Shown piece after piece: positions 1-10,900 of a stretch of DNA of 64,000 bases (positions are counted from its first letter, which is position 1; every line of letters starts with the position of its first letter). This stretch comes from Sternotherus odoratus (taxonomy: Eukaryota; Chordata; Testudines; Kinosternidae): contig JAVMKO010000006.1 of NCBI GenBank assembly GCA_032164245.1, forward strand, positions 105,913,310 through 105,977,309. The letters are read 5' to 3'. The notes under the pieces are model-generated. The model saw only the letters and a list, made by a program, of their open reading frames with translations. It was not told where the DNA came from and made no database searches. Both the position numbers and the translations under genes were made by a program.

Positions 1-715
1 GCGAGGGGGAGCCATGCAGTGGGGCCGGGGGCTGCAATGGGGCAGGAGGGGTGCAGTGGGGCGAGGAGGATCCATGCAGTGGGACCGGGTTGCAATAGGG
101 GGCGGGAGGGTTGCAGTGGGGGGTCATGCAGTGGGGCCGGGGGCTGCAATGGGGCCGGGGGGTTGCAGTGGGGGGCCGGGGAGTCATGCAGTGGGGCCGG
201 GGGGGTTGCAGTGGGGGGTCATGCAGTGGGGCCGGGGGCTGCAATGGGGCCGGGGGTTGCAATAGGGGGCGGGAGGGTTGCAGTGGGGGGTCACGCAGTG
301 GGGCCGGGGGGTTGCAGGGGGGGGCGGGAGGGTTGCAGTGGGGGGTCATGCAGTGGGGCCGGGGGGTTGCAGTGGGGGGTCATGCAGTGGGGCCGGGGGC
401 TGCAATGGGGCCGGGAGTTGCAGTGGGGGGACGGGGAGTCATGCAGTGGGGCCGGGGGTTGCAATAGGGGGCGGGAGGGTTGCAGTGGGGGGTCACGCAG
501 TGGGGCCGGGGGTTGCAATGGGGCCGGGGGGTTGCAGGGGGGGGCGGGAGGGTTGCAGTGGGGGGTCATGCAGTGGGGCCGGGGGCTGCAATGGGGCCGG
601 GAGTTGCAGTGGGGGGACGGGGAGTCATGCAGTGGGGCCGGGGGGTTGCAATAGGGGGCGGGAGGGTTGCAGTGGGGGTCACGCAGTGGGGCCGGGGGGT
701 TGCAGGGGGGGGCGG
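1..715. repeat. G-rich minisatellite in VKORC1 intron 1
   Basis: About 700 bases of tandem, mutually shuffled units built from the blocks tcatgcagtggggccggggg, ttgcagtggggg and ttgcaatagggggcgggag. It lies just inside the splice donor of VKORC1 exon 1 (minus strand), so it is intronic. Long open frames cross it on both strands only because the unit lacks stops. The strand shown is strongly G-rich and could form G-quadruplexes. The array runs off the left edge, so its full size is unknown. Confidence 0.9.
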
Positions 716-730
716 AGGCGGGCGGCGCAC

Positions 731-900
731 CTGGAGGTGAAGACCTTGGAGCAGCTGACGGAGGGGCTCAGGTCGCACGCGGCCCGGTAGGCGGGGTCCC
801 GCTCCCGCGAGCTCTCCACGTGCAGCGCGTACACGGAGAGCGCCAGCCCCAGCGCGCAGAGCACGAGCCGCAGCGCCCGCTCCCAGCCCGGCGCCGCCAT
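731..900 (-). CDS. VKORC1: VKORC1 exon 1 (vitamin K epoxide reductase complex subunit 1), partial
   Basis: First coding exon of the ER-membrane enzyme that reduces vitamin K epoxide for gamma-carboxylation. The ATG is at 900-898. The 170 coding bases give 56 codons plus two bases, ending at a TCCAG/GTGCGC donor at 731/730. The encoded start ([18 protein letters not shown]) is followed by a first transmembrane segment with LSVYALHVE, then RAACD and [10 protein letters not shown]. The Cys of RAACD and the Cys of SVSCSK correspond to the first two conserved VKOR cysteines (Cys43 and Cys51 in human numbering). The exon ends at the same point and phase as exon 1 of the mammalian gene. The rest of the gene lies left of the window. 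An alternative is the paralogue VKORC1L1, but the N-terminus fits VKORC1 better. Confidence 0.93.
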
Positions 901-1060
901 CGCCCGCCGCCACCGCGCGCCGGGCTCGGGCTCCTCCCACTGGCCCGCGCTCCTGCCAATCAGCACCCGGCGCGGGCCCATTGGCTCCCCCTTCGGGAGG
1001 CGGGACGGGGGACGCAAAGGGGTCTGGGACTTGTAGTTTTCTGGACCCGGTGGAGGAGAA
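901..1060 (-). promoter_or_regulatory. VKORC1: VKORC1 CpG-rich promoter with CCAAT and ZNF143-type motif
   Basis: The 160 bases upstream of the VKORC1 ATG are GC- and CpG-rich and have no TATA box. ATTGG at 980-984 is a minus-strand CCAAT box; a second CCAAT, on the plus strand, is at 956-960. The minus strand of 1023-1038 reads AACTACAAGTCCCAGA, matching the ACTACAANTCCCAG motif bound by ZNF143 (SBS), which is common at housekeeping promoters. The order is SBS, CCAAT boxes, ATG. Confidence 0.75.
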
Positions 1061-1067
1061 GAGGCAG

Positions 1068-1400
1068 CTATGGGGCTGATGGGACAGGGGTGGGGTCTAG
1101 TGGTTGGAGGAGAGGAGGGGCCTGGGAGCCAGGACTCCTGGGTTCCATCCCCAGCTGCAGGAGGGAAATGGGGTCTGGTGTGTTACAGCAGGGGGGCTGG
1201 GAGCCAGGACTCCTGGGTTCCATCCCCAGCTGCAGGAGGGAAATGGGGTCTGGTGTGTTACAGCCGGGGGGCTGGGAGCCAGGACTCCTGGGTTCCAACC
1301 CCAGCTCCAGAGGGCAGTGGGGTCTAGTGGTTGGGGGTGGTGAGGGAGGAGGGCTGGGAGCTAGGACTCCTGGGTTCCTCTCCTTAGCAGTGCCAGGTTG
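1068..1400 (+). repeat. Tandem SINE-derived units (tRNA-like head)
   Basis: About four copies of a roughly 65-base unit with the core gggagccaggactcctgggt. The first and last copies carry gtctagtggttgg (A-box-like) and ggttccatccc (B-box-like), which is the tRNA-derived head of a reptile SINE. The copies lack the MIR-like body seen in related copies at 28690 and 47521. This is head amplification, not tRNA genes. Confidence 0.7.
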
Positions 1401-1589
1401 GGCACATACCCCAGCAGGTGGTAACACTCCACCCCACTGCCTTGCCTGAGGTTGTTGCCGGTCTCCCAGACAGTGCCTCTGGCAGGTCCCCAGACAGATG
1501 TTGCTCCACACACCCTGGTGGTCTCACACCGACACCTCCAGGACCCTGTGCCCCGTCAGCCCCCGCTGCCCCAAATCCGGATCCTACGC

Positions 1590-2105
1590 CCCCGGGGCGG
1601 GGTTGTTACTGGCCTTGCTGGAGCGCATCCGCAGTTCCCGGCCTTAGAAGGAAACCTTGATGTGGGGGTTGGTGGTGGATGTGGGGTCCCGTTACAGGCC
1701 ACTGCCCCACAGCATGTGGACCTTCAGCTGGGCCAGGCCCTGCCTGCGTGGGCAGCACATGAAGATGGTGAGGGGGTTCCCGTAGCATTTGGATTTGCAG
1801 AGGTCCCAGTAGATGGCATAGCCCCCACTCCGGACTGTACTCCTTCACCACCCACCTCAGTGTCTCCCGCCTGGGGTCTTCCGGCCCCACCAAGGAGTGG
1901 ATGGGCACTGGGGAGGAGGAGCCCAGGCCGGGCTGGCTGTGAGGCTCCCCATCTAGGCCGAGAGGACCCCAAGGTCTTACTCGGTGGAGAAGAGCAGCTT
2001 GGCGTGGCTGCCCCTCATCTCGATCTGGTGCTCCATGTAGGCCGCCTGGGAACGCCACCTGTATTAGCTGCTGCTCTGCTCACAGCACTGTGGGTCCAGG
2101 TCTAG
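1590..2105 (-). pseudogene. Unidentified minus-strand exon remnants (3' part of unknown gene)
   Basis: Two stretches look coding on the minus strand. About 2060-1982 encodes a segment ending MEHQIEMRGSHAKLLFSTE, followed directly by a GTAAG donor. About 1880-1690 encodes RETLRWVVKEYSP and then, one frame over, YAIYWDLCKSKCYGNPLTIF with several Cys, ending in a stop after VHMLWGSGL. The frame change inside the second stretch suggests decay or an unseen splice. I do not recognise the family. They lie downstream, in transcription order, of the exons at 3600-2150, so they may be the 3' end of that gene. Confidence 0.4.
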
Positions 2106-2149
2106 CAAGAACTGTGAGTCCAGGCATTACTCACTGTCAATCGCCAAGA

Positions 2150-3610
2150 GCCCCCCCATGCCGCCTGACTCACGTAGAGGGTGCCGTCTGTGGCCAAGCA
2201 GGGCCTGTACATGTCCAGGCTGCAGGTGGTTGGGAGGCAGCATAGGGAAAGAGAGAGGAGTTAGGAGCCAGCCAGAGACCTCTGGCGTGATCTCACTCAC
2301 CACACAAACCGGGCCCCACATTCCCCCGTTCCCACACAATTAATGAGCCATGCATGATTTAAATTTTTGCGCAGAAAAAAGCTGCCAACGCAGTTCCACC
2401 TTAGGCCAGAGGGCATTGTGGTGTAAGAACAGCAGCAGCTCCCAGCAAAAAATAATTTCTGCAGTTCTTGCTTTTGCCCACCAGAGGGTACTATGGTGCT
2501 AGAACACAGCAGCAGCTCCTGGCCAGCTGGGGAAGAGAAAGAGCCTGCCTTCTTTGCAGCCCTGTCAAGCCAGGTCAGGAAGCAGGGGCTATGGGGAGAT
2601 GGACAGCGTGGGTCATACAGGGACTCACAAGGGCTAGTTGGGGAGGACACACTGAGGCAGGGGCTGAATGGGAGTAGAGGCATAGGGCCACAGGAGGGAG
2701 AGAGGTGCAGGGCCACATGGTTATGTAGCGGGGTGTAGAGCTACATAGGGACAGAGTGTCTGAGTGGGGGCACAGAGACACATGGGGATGGGGGAATGGT
2801 GTCTGTGTGGGGGAGGAGGGATACATGTGGACTGGGACAGATGTGTCTGACTGAATGGAAGAGGCTAGGGGTCAGCCAGGGTCTGCATGGGGGAAGCTCC
2901 CTATGTATCCCGCCTCACCCCCCAAAAAAACTGTTCTATATTTTTCCCACCCACTTCCAACAACCCTCTGAGCTCACACCCAGGCTCCTTCCCAGCAATT
3001 TACTTCCCTCTCCCTCAGCTCCTCTGTTACCTCCAAGATCCCTAAGCCTTTGCACTGCTTCTGAGTGGTGCAGGAAATAGGATTCTGTATTGTAGTTTAA
3101 ACGAATTATCACTCGGAGTTCTGTATTAATGTGCCTCATAAGGAATAAAAAAACCAAAACATTTCCTGGCTCTTTTTGTTTTGTTTCGCAGACATACTTG
3201 CTGACAGGTATTTTGAAATAAATGACCAAAACTAATTGAAACTGGTGTGTTATATTGTGTTATTTTGACAAATAAACTAGGCAGAATTTTAAAAAACTGT
3301 GTGCAGAATTCCCCCAGGAATATCACCTGTAACACACACAGGACACCTCATGCCTCTCGAACATGTACTTGTCCTGCTGCTCCTTCAGGTGGGCATAGCC
3401 AGAATTGGGACTACCCAGGGCTAAGCCATGGGGCTCACCTGGCAGCTCCAACTTCCAGTCGTTGTTCATGTCTGACACCATTGCCTGGACCACAGCCATG
3501 TCTGACTCTTCCACTGACCTGCTGAGGTCCTGGTTGCCCCAGCTGTGGACCCTCCAGTCCACCACCGCCAGCGGCAGTTGGGGTGTTATCTCTGGACGGA
3601 AAGGCAGCAT
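2150..3610 (-). pseudogene. Unidentified gene, duplicated exons, copy 1
   Basis: The minus strand of 3610-3340 reads an open exon-like segment including VVDWRVHSWGNQDLSRSVEE, SDMAVVQAMVSDMNNDWKLE and a C-terminal KEQQDKYMFERHE. The minus strand of about 2235-2170 reads SLDMYRPCLATDGTLY and then a GTGAGT donor. Both are closely matched by a second copy at 19489-19250 and 18290-18215. Gains and losses between the copies are mostly small and in frame, which suggests they were coding before or around the duplication. The family is unknown to me. The conserved intron between the two exons has T- and A-rich stretches, and nothing else is visible in it. Confidence 0.45.
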
Positions 3611-3779
3611 TAAACCCCAGAAATTCACAAGGGCGTGTTTCTCTAGCCAAACTGTCCGGCCCCGCAAGCGGGTCGCAGTTCCTGGCACTTTAAAACGTGT
3701 GATTTCCAGATCCTTCCACTCCGAAGAGCCCATTGGCGTGATCTGGGGAATGAAGATTGGCTGTGTGCATGTGTTAGTA

Positions 3780-4037
3780 TCAGCTGTTCTCTGGACCCTC
3801 CAGTCTCTGTCACTTGCTTTTCCAGCCTGGCCCCACCTCTCCAGGCCTCTCTGTCCTTCCCTCCCCCCCCCAACACACTGCCTCCCAGCGTCTCGCACTA
3901 CCAAGGTGAGAGCAGGGCCGCCCCACGCACCTTCCAACCCCTGCCAGCTGGGCTTCTGGGAAGATAAGACACAGGGGGTGACGCTTTGGTTTCTGACAAA
4001 ATTTTGCCTCCACGGAGAGAAGCAAAGATTTGGCCAG
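3780..4037 (+). promoter_or_regulatory. Gene A promoter copy and non-coding first exon
   Basis: This is the gene A copy of a block also found before genes B (29180-29448) and C (48100-48356 and 49190-49553). It contains the shared ccctccagtctctgtcactt segment, gagagcagggccgcc, and a putative 5' UTR exon that ends gatttggccag at 4037 followed by a GTAAG donor. In B and C an IRF-E/ISRE sequence sits just upstream of this exon. Here the same position reads gtgacgctttggtttct, so the AGTTTC half is destroyed. Gene A may therefore have lost interferon response. Confidence 0.6.
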
Positions 4038-4308
4038 GTAAGAGCGGGGGGCGGCAGGAGGGCATGTGGAGGGTGTTTGCCCCAATCTAACCCATCCCCC
4101 TGAGGCAGGATCGTTCCCCCCAGTCTATTCCCACCCCGCTCCTTGGGCAGGATCGTCCCCTCTGCTCTGTTCTTCCAGGTTGCAGGATTGTCCCCCCCGA
4201 GTCTATCCCCCACCCATGGGGCAGGCTCGTCCCTGTTTGTTCCCCGTGTTTCACCCTCCCTAACTCTGCCAAGGCAGTCACATAATAAGCATTGGCTCTC
4301 TGTGGGGT

Positions 4309-4318
4309 GGAAATTCCC
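4309..4318 (+). promoter_or_regulatory. Perfect kappa-B decamer in gene A intron 1
   Basis: GGAAATTCCC, a palindromic NF-kB/Rel decamer, lies 270 bases after the putative exon 1 donor. The same decamer occurs at the same relative position in gene C (49747-49756), within a conserved block of about 250 bases. Binding is inferred from the motif. Confidence 0.55.
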
Positions 4319-4982
4319 AGCAGCTGGGGGTTTGGGTGCGGGACGGGGGCAGTTTGGACCTTGTCCTCTGTCCAGCAGAGAGACAGGCACAGGCAGCGGC
4401 TAATCTACCCCAATGCTAGATCTGGCTCCGGGTGTGATTTGAAACACTCTCAAACTCTGACCCAGTTCAATCGGCTAACACCCGGGTAAACTCTTGGGCA
4501 CAAGGAATCCCCCAGGACATGGCTTGTCTTGTGTTAGTCGCAGTGGGGACATTTATAGGCACAAGCTAACCCAGGGGAGGAGAGCCAGCCCCTCAGATGT
4601 TCACCTCCCCCCCCAAAAAAGAGGGGGTCTCTCTCTGTATTTGCTTGCTGGGCTTTGGAGCCGCTTTTCCAGTCCTTGCAATTGGAGGGAGAAGCTGGAA
4701 AAGGATCTCCCAAGACCAGCAAGCAAATATGTAGAACCCCTCATTTTTGCGGGGGAGGTGAACATCTGAGGGGCTGGCTTTTTCCGTGGGTTAGTTTGTG
4801 CCTATGAAGCGCACTGCTTTGCCTTATTACTGTGCAGCGATCCCCTGCCTCCAGCAGCTGGTGACTGCAGGAAACCCCCAACTGCCCTGCGAATCTGTCA
4901 GCTCTTCTGTGGATGAAATCCTGATAGATTTTGTCCAAAGAGGGAGGGAAATAAAGTTCCCATTCTCTATCTCGAGGGGGGG

Positions 4983-5631
4983 TGTAGCAGCACAACCACT
5001 CACCCCTGCGGCGCCTTCTTCTGGTCGTCTGGGAATTAGCTCTTTCCAGCACAAAGCACCCTCTGCCAGCCGGTGCCTCGCTGTCCACTGGCCCCCGTGT
5101 CCTTCCCGGACCCTGGTGCCCTTTTATCTGGGGTGCTCCCCCCGGTAGTACCCCCACACTCTGCCTCTGGGCCTCCTCTCCCTGGGGAACCCCCAACCTT
5201 CTAATCCCCACCTTGCCTCAGTCTGGGCTACTGCCAGTCCTCATCCAGCCCCCGCTCCCTGGGGCAGACGCAGTGTGAAAGCCAAGGAGGTTTGGACCAG
5301 CTGCCTTTCTCTGCCACCCGGTACCTCTGTGGGCCTAACACCAGGCCCTGCAGCCTGGGGAGTTGCCGGCCTGGAGCTCCCCTGCTCCTCTGGCCTTTCC
5401 CCAGCCCCGCTTCACCCCCAGCACCCTGTCACGCAGGCAGCCAGGCCCTGCTCTGCCAAGACTGGAGCGAGCCTTTCTGAATTCCTGGCTCCCAGCCTTT
5501 TTATACAGGCCAGCTGTGGCCTGACTGGGAGGTGGCCGCAGCTGTGGCTATTTCCCCTTTCAGCCGGGGCTTGACACTCTCCCCGGGGCTGATTTCAAGC
5601 CCTTCAGGGCAGGAGTGACCACCCCGCTACA
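4983..5631. mobile_element. Solo LTR-like element, family 1 (TGTAGC...GCTACA)
   Basis: A 649-base element starting TGTAGCAG and ending CCCCGCTACA, flanked by GGGGG on both sides, consistent with a 5-bp target duplication. Related copies are at 16744 (truncated) and 44507-45210 (complete, with a different 5-bp duplication). The tail includes ctttttataca, a possible TATA box. TG...CA ends plus 5-bp duplications point to a retroviral solo LTR. The short inverted ends would also fit a TIR element. Confidence 0.6.
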
Positions 5632-5639
5632 GGGGGGAT

Positions 5640-6484
5640 CCACTTCGGATGGAAAAACGAATTGGGTCAGCCTTGGTGCTCGCTCAGGAGACATCACCGC
5701 GGGGAGGACAGGTAGAGCGGGTCCCCTTTGGGGCGTGCTGGCGGCTGGGAGGGATCCCGGGGTGGGAAACCGGGGAGAGTCTCCAGCAGAAAAAGAGGAG
5801 ACTTTCTTGCTCTGGCACCAGAGTTCAGCTCTGGGGCAGTGGGGTTAGCCCAGGGCATGTTCTTTCCCCTTTCCGTGCCTCAGTTTCCCCACCCAACCCC
5901 CAGGGCTCTGGGGGTGAGAGGGTGAATCTGGTCTCACCCCAGGGGGAGGAACGCGCGGCCAATCAGCACCCAGCTCACTGCAGGATGGGCAGGAAGCTAT
6001 TTCTTTGCTTCGCCTTGTGCGGGGCCTTTCCTAAGGCCGAGTTCGGTGTCTCCTGGAGTCAGGCTCAGCAGCCCCTGTGTCTCCCCAGCTGCCCTCAGCA
6101 GCGAGTCTGACCGAGATCAGACCCCTCAGAGCCTTGTGCCCCTGCCGGGATCGACACAGCCACCGATTAGCCCCTGGCACCCGGCACCTGCCAGGCCATA
6201 GGCAGCAGAGAGAAGCCCAGTGTCACCAACAGCCCCAGCGCTGGGGTCGGCTGGGCACAAGCCAACAACACGCTGTGATACGGCCAAGGAGCAGCGGCCA
6301 TGCTCACAGACGGGAGTGGGGCGGGGGGGAGGGGGGGTCTCTCCAGGGATGCAGAGATGCTAGCAGAGTGCAGGGGACCATGGGGGATAACCAGCGGAAC
6401 GTGAGCCCCCCGTGCAACAGTGGCCAAAGGAGCTAAGGATACTCAAACAGGGAAATCACAAGTAGGAGCAGAGAGGTCATTTAG
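5640..6484. other. Gene A intron 1, no identified gene
   Basis: Intronic sequence of the putative gene A 5' UTR intron. It has short open frames on both strands but none with recognisable protein motifs. The segment around 6415-6484 is shared with 30300-30370 upstream of gene B, which shows that the duplicated unit includes this flank. Confidence 0.5.
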
Positions 6485-7188
6485 AATAATACCATTCCAA
6501 CAGTGTATTTATGATTAATAATATTGCTCTACACATGAAATATTTCATAATTAATAATTATATAATTAAAGGGAAAAATACATGTTTGTTAGTCCTAATA
6601 AAAAGATCAACGTATTTCACAGTTTGTAAATTTACAGTAGAAAAACCATCTTGGATAACTGAAAATATAAACAAAGCAGTTAAATATTGTACAGTTTCAG
6701 AGACTTGTTTATATAGCTGATTTATTCTAGTAATATCCACGCACAAGGAGGTTTTAAGGTAAATGAAGCATGTACAATATTTGATAAATCTAGGAAATTA
6801 CAAAAGGAATCTGTGCATTGTTTAAAAAATATCCACTTTTAGCACCCATCACAGTATATATAGTGATCATAAGTAGCACAATAATAAAACAGACACAAAA
6901 TTAGAGACCAGCCCGAACAAAATCATATATCGGTGCTTCTGTAATTTATGCCAGTATAGCGCTTTCATGTTTCATCGAATGAAATGATTTAAGAGTTGGT
7001 ATGAATTTTGTGTAGAACAATTTTGTGCCAGAAGCTGGGAATGGGTGACAGGGGATGGATCCCTTGATGATTCCCTGTTCTGTTCATTCCCTCTGGGGCA
7101 CCTGGCATTGGCCACTGTCGGTAGACAGGACACTGGCCTACATGGACCTTTGGTCTGACCTAGTACAGCCCTTCTTATGTACCTCTGG
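6485..7188 (+). mobile_element. Insertion ending in a CR1-type LINE 3' end
   Basis: Relative to the paralogous sequence upstream of gene B (about 30368), about 700 bases are inserted here, between aggtcattt and the shared cctctggatttggccctgg-like text. The last 160 bases (7030-7188; ctctggggcacctggcattg, cactgtcggtagacaggac, gacctttggtctgacc) match a 3' end I associate with sauropsid CR1 LINEs. The AT-rich 5' part (6490-7020) is unassigned. Confidence 0.55.
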
Positions 7189-7699
7189 ATTTGGCCCTGG
7201 TGCGACCGCTGCTGGGGTCCTGGATCCAGTTCCGGTGCAGTTCAAGAAGGATGTGAATGTATTGGAGAGGGGGCCAAGAGGGGTCACGCGAATGGTTAGA
7301 GGATTACAAAGCGTGGCCCAGAGTGAGAGACCCCAGGAGCTCAAGCTGTTTAGCTTAGCCAAGAGAAGCTCCCGCCTCCCTGGGCGACTTGATTCCAGTC
7401 TAGAGGCACCTGCGCAGCGCAGGGATCAAATATTTAATGACGGGCTCTTCAGTCTAGTAGAGAAAGGTCTCACCTGACTCCATGGCTGGAAGTTGAAGCC
7501 GGACACATTCAGCCTGGAAAGAATTAACCGTGGGAACAACGTACCCCGGAGCGCGGTGGATTCTCCCTCAAGGCGGGATGTGTTACTAGGAGATCTGCTC
7601 TCGTTCAAACAGGAGTTAACTGGGGGCAGATCTCTGGCCTGTGTTATCCAGGAGCTCAGCCTTGGTCCCTCCTGGCCTGAGAATCTACCAATCCCCACC

Positions 7700-7765
7700 A
7701 TGGCTTCTTGGAATCCGTCTTCTCGCTCTGGTGCCACCCAGGGGATAGGAACACAAAGTGGGCAG
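7700..7765 (+). other. Gene A 5' UTR exon 2 with conserved upstream ORF start
   Basis: The context caccATGG at 7697-7703 opens a 22-codon frame that ends exactly at a CAG/GTAAAC donor (7765/7766). The equivalent ATGs are 30857 in gene B and 50462 in gene C, and the peptides are similar (MASWNPSS, MSSSNPCS, MTSSNPSS). Splicing to the acceptor at 7834/7835 continues this frame out of phase with the RING frame, to a stop before the RING ATG. It is therefore an upstream ORF that could limit translation. The start of this exon was not determined; similarity among the copies extends back to about 7330. Confidence 0.55.
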
Positions 7766-7956
7766 GTAAACTGAGTCACGCAGCTTGTTCACAGAAATAT
7801 TCCCGTGTTCTCTCTCTTCCCCGCTCCCTTACAGACTCCTGCTGTCAGGAAGGGGCCCACCTGGGCTACAGATCAGTTGTCCTCCATCAGAGGCCTTCAG
7901 CTTCTGGGTGCTAGGTCCTGACCCAGTAGGTACCCCCACTCAGCGGGTCTGGAGAG

Positions 7957-10900
7957 ATGCAGCGACTCCGGGAGGACGTCACTTGCTCCATCTGCCTGGA
8001 TGTCTTAGATGATCCCGTTTCGATCGAGTGTGGCCACAACTTCTGCCGGCGTTGCCTCACCGCTCACTGGCGCGGGATCTCGGCCCGGGGCTCCCGGTGT
8101 CCCGAGTGCCGGGCTCCCTGCTCCAGGGACAGGATGACCCCGGACACGCGGCTGAGAGCCCTGGTGGAGAAAATCACAGAGCCCCTGCGGGAAGAGATGG
8201 AGCCAGTGAGACCAGACAAGCTAGATAAGGGAAAGGGGGCCAGGATCCCACGGGCCCAGGGCAGGGACTGGCTGGATCAGGGGATGGGGAACAGGACATG
8301 GGGCCTTTCCTCTCTAGGGCCACAGCCTCTGATTTGGGGGGCAGGGGACTGAGTGGCTCACAGGGGCTGGAAATGGCTCAAGGGGATCTGATCTGAGGGA
8401 CAGGGGACTGGCTGGCTCCGCGTTGGGATCCCAGCTCTGACCCTGCTCTGTCCCTGCAGCAGAGGCCGAGGGCTGAGCCAGAGCCGGGGCGCCCGGTGCA
8501 GCTGGTGCGTCTGAACGAGGAGGGGGGCCTGACCCTGAACGAGGAAGCCCTGAGCCGCTGTCTGGAGCAGGCCGGGGTGGGGGACGCCCCCGTCTGCCTG
8601 GTGTCCATCATCGGGGAGCAGCGCCGGGGCAAATCCTTCCTGATGAACTGCCTGCTGCACTGGCTCCGGAGCCTGGTGAGTGGGGATGGGACCCCCAGCT
8701 CTGGTCCCGCCCCCTGAACCACAGACCCCGCCCCCTGAACCACAGACCCCGCCCCCTGAACCACAGACCCCGCCTACCCCAGCTAAGGCCACGCCCCCTG
8801 AACCACAGACCCTGCCCATCCAGCTAAGGCCCCACCCCCGGCATCACAGACCCCGCCCACCCCAGATAAGACCCTACCCCCTTTGCCACAGATCCTGTCC
8901 ATCCCAAATAAAGCTTGTCTTCCGCAGCCAGGGCCCCGCCCCTTTCACTGCATACTCCACCTGACCCAGTGAGTCCCCTGCCTGCTTCATGGCAGCCCCC
9001 TCCCCATACCAAATGTGCCCCCCCATCCAGAGCCAGTGTCCTCTCCCTGTGCCAGACCCTGGCCACCGCAGCCGAGCCCTCCCCCTCCTCAGCCATGGCC
9101 CCTCCGCCTGCTCCACAGGTCCCCACCTTTATCCCCAGTGTCCCATCCCAAACCGCATTCCCACCTCACCTGTCTCCGGTTGCCCCCCCTGCAGAACCAA
9201 GAGCACGTAGCCCTGGGGGGGTTTGAATATCGCGCCGGGACAGCGACCGTGACGAAGGGAGTGTGGATGTGGGGCCAGCCCCTCTGGGTCCGGGCCCAGG
9301 GGAGGAAGGTGAGTGGGGCAGGGGGGCAGGAGGGTGAATGGGGGATAGGGCAGTGGGGGAGGGAAATGAGGGGAAGTGGGGAATGAAATGATTTAAGAGT
9401 TGGTATGATTGGGGGCCAAGATCCTGTGGGGAGCAGGGAGGCTGGAGGGGGGAGAAGCTGGGGGGAGGGCAGGGTCCCAGCTTGGAGCTCCCTACGGACA
9501 CACTGGGGATGGGGGGGGGCTGTTGACAGGTTGATCCTGCTCCCCCAGGACCCGTCCCCAGCCAGGGCCCAAGGCAGGCCCCAGGGAGCCGGGCAGCGGA
9601 GGCGCCGGGGCTGGGTGGGGTGAGGGGGAGTCAGCGCTGGGCGCCCGTGGCTGTGGCCGGTGGATCTGTCCGTGTGTCTGTCCCTGCAGGTGGCCGTGTT
9701 CCTGGTGGACACCGAGGGCTCCCTGGACCTGCAGCGCCGCATGGAGACCAGCATCAGGCTCTCCGTGTTCAGCATCTTGCTCAGCTCCTACTGGGTGGGG
9801 CGCCGGGCTGGGGGGAGCGGGGGTGGGGGATAACTCGGGAGGGGTGCCGTGCAGTGGGGAGCAGGCGAGGGGCTCGTCGGGGGCACTGTGATGCAGGAAA
9901 TGGTAGGAGGCCCAGCAGGGAGTGGAGGGGGCCTTGGCAGGGGGGTCATGCTGCGTGTAGTGGGGGGCTCAGTGGGGGGCGCTCACCTTTTCTTCTGATT
10001 ATTTCCTAGATTTTTAACATTTCCAGCACGTTTACGCGGACGGAGGCAGATTATCTGGAGGTGAGTGGGGCAGGGGATACACACGGCTCTGCTGACACTG
10101 AACTCACCATGTCCCTGCTGGGGAGGACCCAGGAGTCCAGACACTGGGAGGATTGGAGGCGGGGGGGGGCAGTCAATAGACTTTGGGGCTGTTATTGATG
10201 GTTAGAAGGCCCCAGAGATCTCCCACTAGGCCGGGCTTTGGGGGCAGAGAGTCTGAACCGTACCAGGTGATGAGTATTTATAAAAGATTTGCAATTGTCC
10301 TATTCTGGGTGGTTGGTCATTACAGGGGGAGAAGAGATTTCTGTGTCCTGGTCCACTCCATGTGAAATGCGCCTGCGGACTCAGGTTGCCGGGAGGGTCG
10401 GGGAGCCTCATGGTGGCGCCCGGTGGGTTTGGTGACCCAGAGCTGGGGCGGGTGGAGCCAGGGCTAGATAGAGCCCCACACATAAATCAGCACTTCTCAC
10501 GGCTGACCAGTTCCAGTAGGGCTTCCTGGTCCCCTCCAGAGTGTCATGCTCAGCCAAACCAGAGCCTGCAGAGTTAAGGGAAACACCTGCCCCGTCGTAC
10601 CTTGGCCTTCTTGAAGTGACGCCCCCATAGAACCGTGCCGCCCAGCCCCGCACTCTGCATTGCCCTGTACACCTGCCCTGTGCCCAGGCACTGAGCCTGG
10701 ATGGGCAGGAGCCAGCCCTGGGCAACCCGTGTCGCTCAGCGTTTCCGCTGGGAAAATGTTCCATTGGAATCTTTCCAACCAGCCCTAAACCTGACCCTAT
10801 GGCTCATCCCCCTAGTCCTACCTGCCCCTCCCCACATGCCAGGGGTCTATGTGCCCCCATTCTCCCTCCTCCCATGCTAGGGGCTTTGTATCACCTCCAT

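Noticed and set aside
19..790. Long Gly/Trp-rich open frames across 1-790
   Set aside because: They are translations of the stop-free minisatellite unit in an intron.
1104..1160. Possible tRNA gene (A-box and B-box-like text)
   Set aside because: No cloverleaf; it is a repeated SINE head also found elsewhere in the window.
3323..4390. 355-codon minus-strand open frame
   Set aside because: Only the VDWR...FERHE part looks coding; the rest crosses a promoter copy and non-conserved sequence.
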